A stretch of DNA of 64,000 nt from Pseudonocardia sp. CNS-004. Its GTDB lineage: Bacteria > Actinomycetota > Actinomycetes > Mycobacteriales > Pseudonocardiaceae. The stretch's first letter is position 1. Every line of letters begins with the position of its first letter. The stretch spans positions 1 to 64,000 of the forward strand of contig MKJV01000077.1 of assembly GCA_001942185.1 (NCBI GenBank), given 5' to 3'. Position numbers and translations under genes: made by a program. The notes under the pieces are model-generated. The model was given only the letters and a program-made list of their open reading frames with translations, was not told where the DNA came from and did not search any database. Positions 61,333 through 64,000 of this stretch are shown piece by piece.

Positions 61333-61775
61333 CGGGGCAGCCGATCGCCGCGCTCATCGCCGCCCGCATCGGCCGCGACGGCGTGATGGTCATCGGCGTC
61401 GTCCTGTCGATCGTCGTGACGATCCCGTACTTCCTCGCGATCCTGAGCGGCGACATCTGGCTCGTCGGCCTGGCCCAGGTCGTGCTCATCGTGGGCGCCG
61501 CCGGGTACTACGCGATGCTCGCCAGCTTCCTGTCCGAGGCGTTCGCACCGAACGTGCGGTACACGGGGGTCGCACTCGCCAACGGGATCTGCGCGATGAT
61601 CATCGGTGGTTCGACGCCGCTCATCGCGCAGGCGATCCTCGGCGTGGCAGGCCCGTGGGGCGTCGCGGCGTTCTTCGCGCTGCTCTCGGTGCTGACCCTC
61701 GTCGGCATCGTCGGCATCGTCGGGATGCGCCGGGTCCGGCGGGCGGCGCAGGTCGGAAGTGAGGTGACGGCATGA
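61333..61775 (+). pseudogene. C-terminal remnant of an MFS transporter
   Basis: About 147 residues covering the last four or five helices (AGQPIAALIAARIGRDGVMV, FLAILSGDIWLVGLAQVVLI, YYAMLASFLSEAFAPNVRYT). The first seven helices are absent. It looks like the metabolite:H+ symporter (ShiA/MhpT-like) group. Its TGA overlaps the amidohydrolase ATG by four bases, so the amidohydrolase was once the second gene of this operon and may now lack its native promoter. Confidence 0.78.
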
Positions 61776-63399
61776 AGGTCGATGTCCGCTACGAGAACGG
61801 CCGGATCTGGACGGGGGACGCGAGCCACCCCGAGGCCACGTCGATCGCCGTCCACCACGGCCGGATCGTCGCGGTCGACGACACCGCGGACCTGCGGGCG
61901 GACCGGGTGCACGACCTCGGCGGAGCGCGGGTGGTCCCCGGCCTGCACGACGCGCACCACCACCTGGGCCTGACCGGCACCCGGCTCGCGAACGTCAACG
62001 TGCGGCCGAGCCGGGTCGGCAGCCTCGAGGACCTGTACGACGCGCTGGCGAAGCGCGCGGTCGAACTGCCACCGGACGCCTGGGTCAAGGCGAGCGGGTA
62101 CGACCAGAACTTCCTCGGCGGGGCGCACCCGACGGCGGCGGCGATCGACCGGGCCGTGGACGGGCGCCCGTGCGTCGTCGAACACGTCTCCGGCCACATG
62201 GTCGTGGCGAACACCAAGCGTTCGAGCTCGCGGGCTACCCGGACCGCGAGGGCTTCCCCGACATCCCGGGTGGCCGGGTGTTCCGCGGCGCCGACGGGCG
62301 GCCCGAGGGGCTGCTGCAGGAGACCGCGATGCACCCGCTGCGCAACGCCGCGGCGGCGGTGACCGACGAGGAGATCGCACACTCCCTCGGGCTCGCGAGC
62401 CGCCAGGCGCTCTCCTACGGGCTCACCAGCATCACCGAGCCGGGGGTCGTCGTCGACGGCAGCATCGGGCGCGGCGGGGTCGCGATGCACCACTACCTCA
62501 CCGCGGTGGCCGACGGGACGCTCGGGCCGCGGATGACGGTGATGCCGTTCCACAACGTGCTGCACCCCCTGACCGACGGACCCGACGGCTGGCAGACCCT
62601 CGACTGGGGCATCCGCACCGGCCTCGGCGACGACCGGCTGCGCATCGGCCCCGTGAAGATCGTCTCGGACGGCTCGCTCATCGGACGCTCCGCCGCGGTC
62701 CACGAGTGCTACTGCGGCGAACCGGACAACCTGGGCGTCCTGCAGCTCACCCCGGACGAGCTGCACACCGCGCTCGTCGCCTACCACCTGGCGGGCTGGA
62801 CGGTCGCCACGCACGCGATCGGCGACCGGGCGATCGACCACGTCCTCGACGCGATCGCCGAGGCGCAGCGCCGCCGGCCGCGCGAGGTGCGCCACCGCAT
62901 CGAGCACTTCGCGATCGCCACCGACGAGCAGGTGCGCCGCTGCGCCGACCTCGGTGTCGTCCCCGTCCCGCAGGGCGTGTTCATCTCCGACTTCGGCGAC
63001 GGCATCCTCGACGCGATCGGCCCGGAGCGCTCGGCGGGCACGTACCGCATGCGCTCGCTGCTCGACGCCGGCATGGTCGTCCCCGGCTCCACCGACTCCC
63101 CCGTATCGGATGCCAACCCGCTCGTCTCCGTACACGACCTCGTCAACCGGGTCACCAGCGGAGGGCAGGCCTTCGCACCGGCCGAACGCGTGAGCGTGGA
63201 GGAAGCGCTCGCCGCCTACACCCACGGCTCCGCGTACGCGGTGGGCCGCGAGGCCGACCTCGGCCGGATCACTCCCGGCAGGCTCGCGGACTTCGTCGCG
63301 CTGAACGAGGACATCCTCGCGATCGACCCGGCCGGGATCAGGGACCTGCACGTCACGGCGACGGTGATCGGCGGCGAGGTCGTTTTCGACCATCGGTGA
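61772..63399 (+). CDS. Amidohydrolase family protein (YtcJ-like)
   Basis: Metal-dependent hydrolase. Features: ARVVPGLHDAHHHLGLTG (HxHH-type metal motif), VKIVSDGSLIGRSAAV, TVATHAIGDRAIDHVLDAI, HRIEHFAIATDEQVRR and VVPGSTDSPVSDANPLVSV with the catalytic Asp. One missing base near 62215 breaks the frame after GHMVVANT. About 542 residues, the normal YtcJ length. The ATG overlaps the truncated MFS gene's stop. Confidence 0.87.
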
Positions 63400-63426
63400 A
63401 GCTGCTCCACCCCGAGCAGGAGAGGT

Positions 63427-64000
63427 CTACGACCGCGCCCGGCGGATCCACTCCACACCGGTGGGCAGCAGCCCGCGAGGCAGGAACAGCAGCACCGCCA
63501 CCAGCAGGAGGGCGTAGACCGCGTAGGACAACACCGACGACGCGTACGGCGGCATCCCCGGCTGCGTGCCGAGCGCGTTGAGCACCTGCACGAGGATCGT
63601 GATGACCACCGCCCCCACGACCGGACCCCAGATCGTGCCCAGCCCGCCGACCACGGCCATCACGACGAACTGGATCGACAGCAGCACCGGGAACGAGCCC
63701 GGTGCGATGTAGCCGATGAAGAAGGCGTAGATCCCACCGGCCAGCCCGGCGAACGCCGCGGCGAGCGCGAAGACCGCGAGCTTGTACCGCGCCACCGGCA
63801 CCCCGCTGGACTCGGCCGCGACCTCGCTGGTCGCAAGCGCGCGCAGGCCCCGGCCCGCCCGCGAGGTGATGACGTTGCGCGCGACGAGCAGCACGAGCGC
63901 GACGCCCGCCAGCGTCAGCCATGCGTACGAGCGGGGCTGCGACAGCTGCGCGGGCCCGATGCCCAGGCGTGGGATGCCCTGCAGCCCGATGTCGCCGCCG
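63427..64000 (-). CDS. Branched-chain amino acid ABC transporter permease (LivM-type), partial
   Basis: The C-terminal 191 residues of a LivM permease; the gene continues beyond the window. Features: GIPRLGIGPAQLSQPRSYAW, RAGRGLRALATSEVAAESSG, VPVARYKLAVFALAAAFAGL and VVGGLGTIWGPVVGAVVITI, the LivM/HisM EAA-like region. The gene converges on the amidohydrolase gene, 27 bases away. Its partner LivH/LivG/LivF genes should follow to the right. Confidence 0.9.
   Translation of the reverse strand, partial: GGDIGLQGIPRLGIGPAQLSQPRSYAWLTLAGVALVLLVARNVITSRAGRGLRALATSEVAAESSGVPVARYKLAVFALAAAFAGLAGGIYAFFIGYIAPGSFPVLLSIQFVVMAVVGGLGTIWGPVVGAVVITILVQVLNALGTQPGMPPYASSVLSYAVYALLLVAVLLFLPRGLLPTGVEWIRRARS

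Overview
The window comes from a very GC-rich actinobacterium, most likely Pseudonocardia or a close relative (inference). The signs are strong G/C at third codon positions, many GTG starts, a DUF222/HNH endonuclease, a DUF5313 protein, an NDMA-type alcohol dehydrogenase and ATGA/GTGA start-stop overlaps in long operons. I saw no rRNA, tRNA, CRISPR array, transposase, integrase or phage gene. The content is catabolic and accessory: three separate oligopeptide/oligosaccharide-type (Opp) ABC importers, one NitT/TauT-type importer, the edge of a branched-chain amino acid importer, two amidohydrolases and many redox enzymes. Most blocks have their own regulator (LacI, GntR, PucR, ArsR, four IclR).

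Layout. 1-4.3 kb: broken DUF222/HNH gene, pobA, an IclR regulator and a small membrane protein. 4.3-13.5 kb (minus): operon of a GHL6-like glycosidase, a 2-hydroxyacid dehydrogenase, a full Opp importer and a LacI regulator. 13.6-20.2 kb: aldehyde dehydrogenase facing a plus-strand run of acyl-CoA synthetase, metallo-beta-lactamase-fold lactonase, zinc-ribbon protein, NDMA-type alcohol dehydrogenase and GntR regulator. 20.2-23.3 kb: MDR and SDR dehydrogenases, a DUF5313 protein and a hydrolase. 23.3-32.7 kb: second Opp importer with a hydantoinase/oxoprolinase-like protein and a DUF917 protein, divergent from a PucR regulator. 32.7-35.3 kb: decayed kinase-like gene, then an SSS symporter with a small membrane partner. 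35.3-46.1 kb (minus): a ten-gene operon of a third Opp importer, CoA-transferase, IclR, sarcosine-oxidase-like flavoenzyme, divergent M19 dipeptidase-like protein, amidohydrolase and cupin. 46.4-50.8 kb: a UGSC-family selenoprotein candidate with a thioredoxin-like partner, divergent from kynA-kynU. 50.8-54.3 kb: arsenic-type locus (ArsR-acetyltransferase fusion, ArsO-like flavoenzyme, MFS). 54.3-64 kb: lipase remnant, Baeyer-Villiger monooxygenase, NitT/TauT importer with IclR, three truncated genes (TPP enzyme, LysR, MFS), an amidohydrolase and LivM.

Two points matter for every reader. First, about 29 genes are broken by roughly 40 frame changes. Each one I resolved is repaired by changing one base, nearly always a missing G or C in a G/C run. 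I read this as a homopolymer error problem of the assembly rather than mass pseudogenisation, so I annotate these genes as single CDS spanning the break. The four truncated or decayed genes are different and are marked as pseudogenes. Second, the UGSC gene has an in-frame TGA exactly where this family carries selenocysteine, followed by a strong hairpin that begins at the TGA. That is the most interesting signal in the window.
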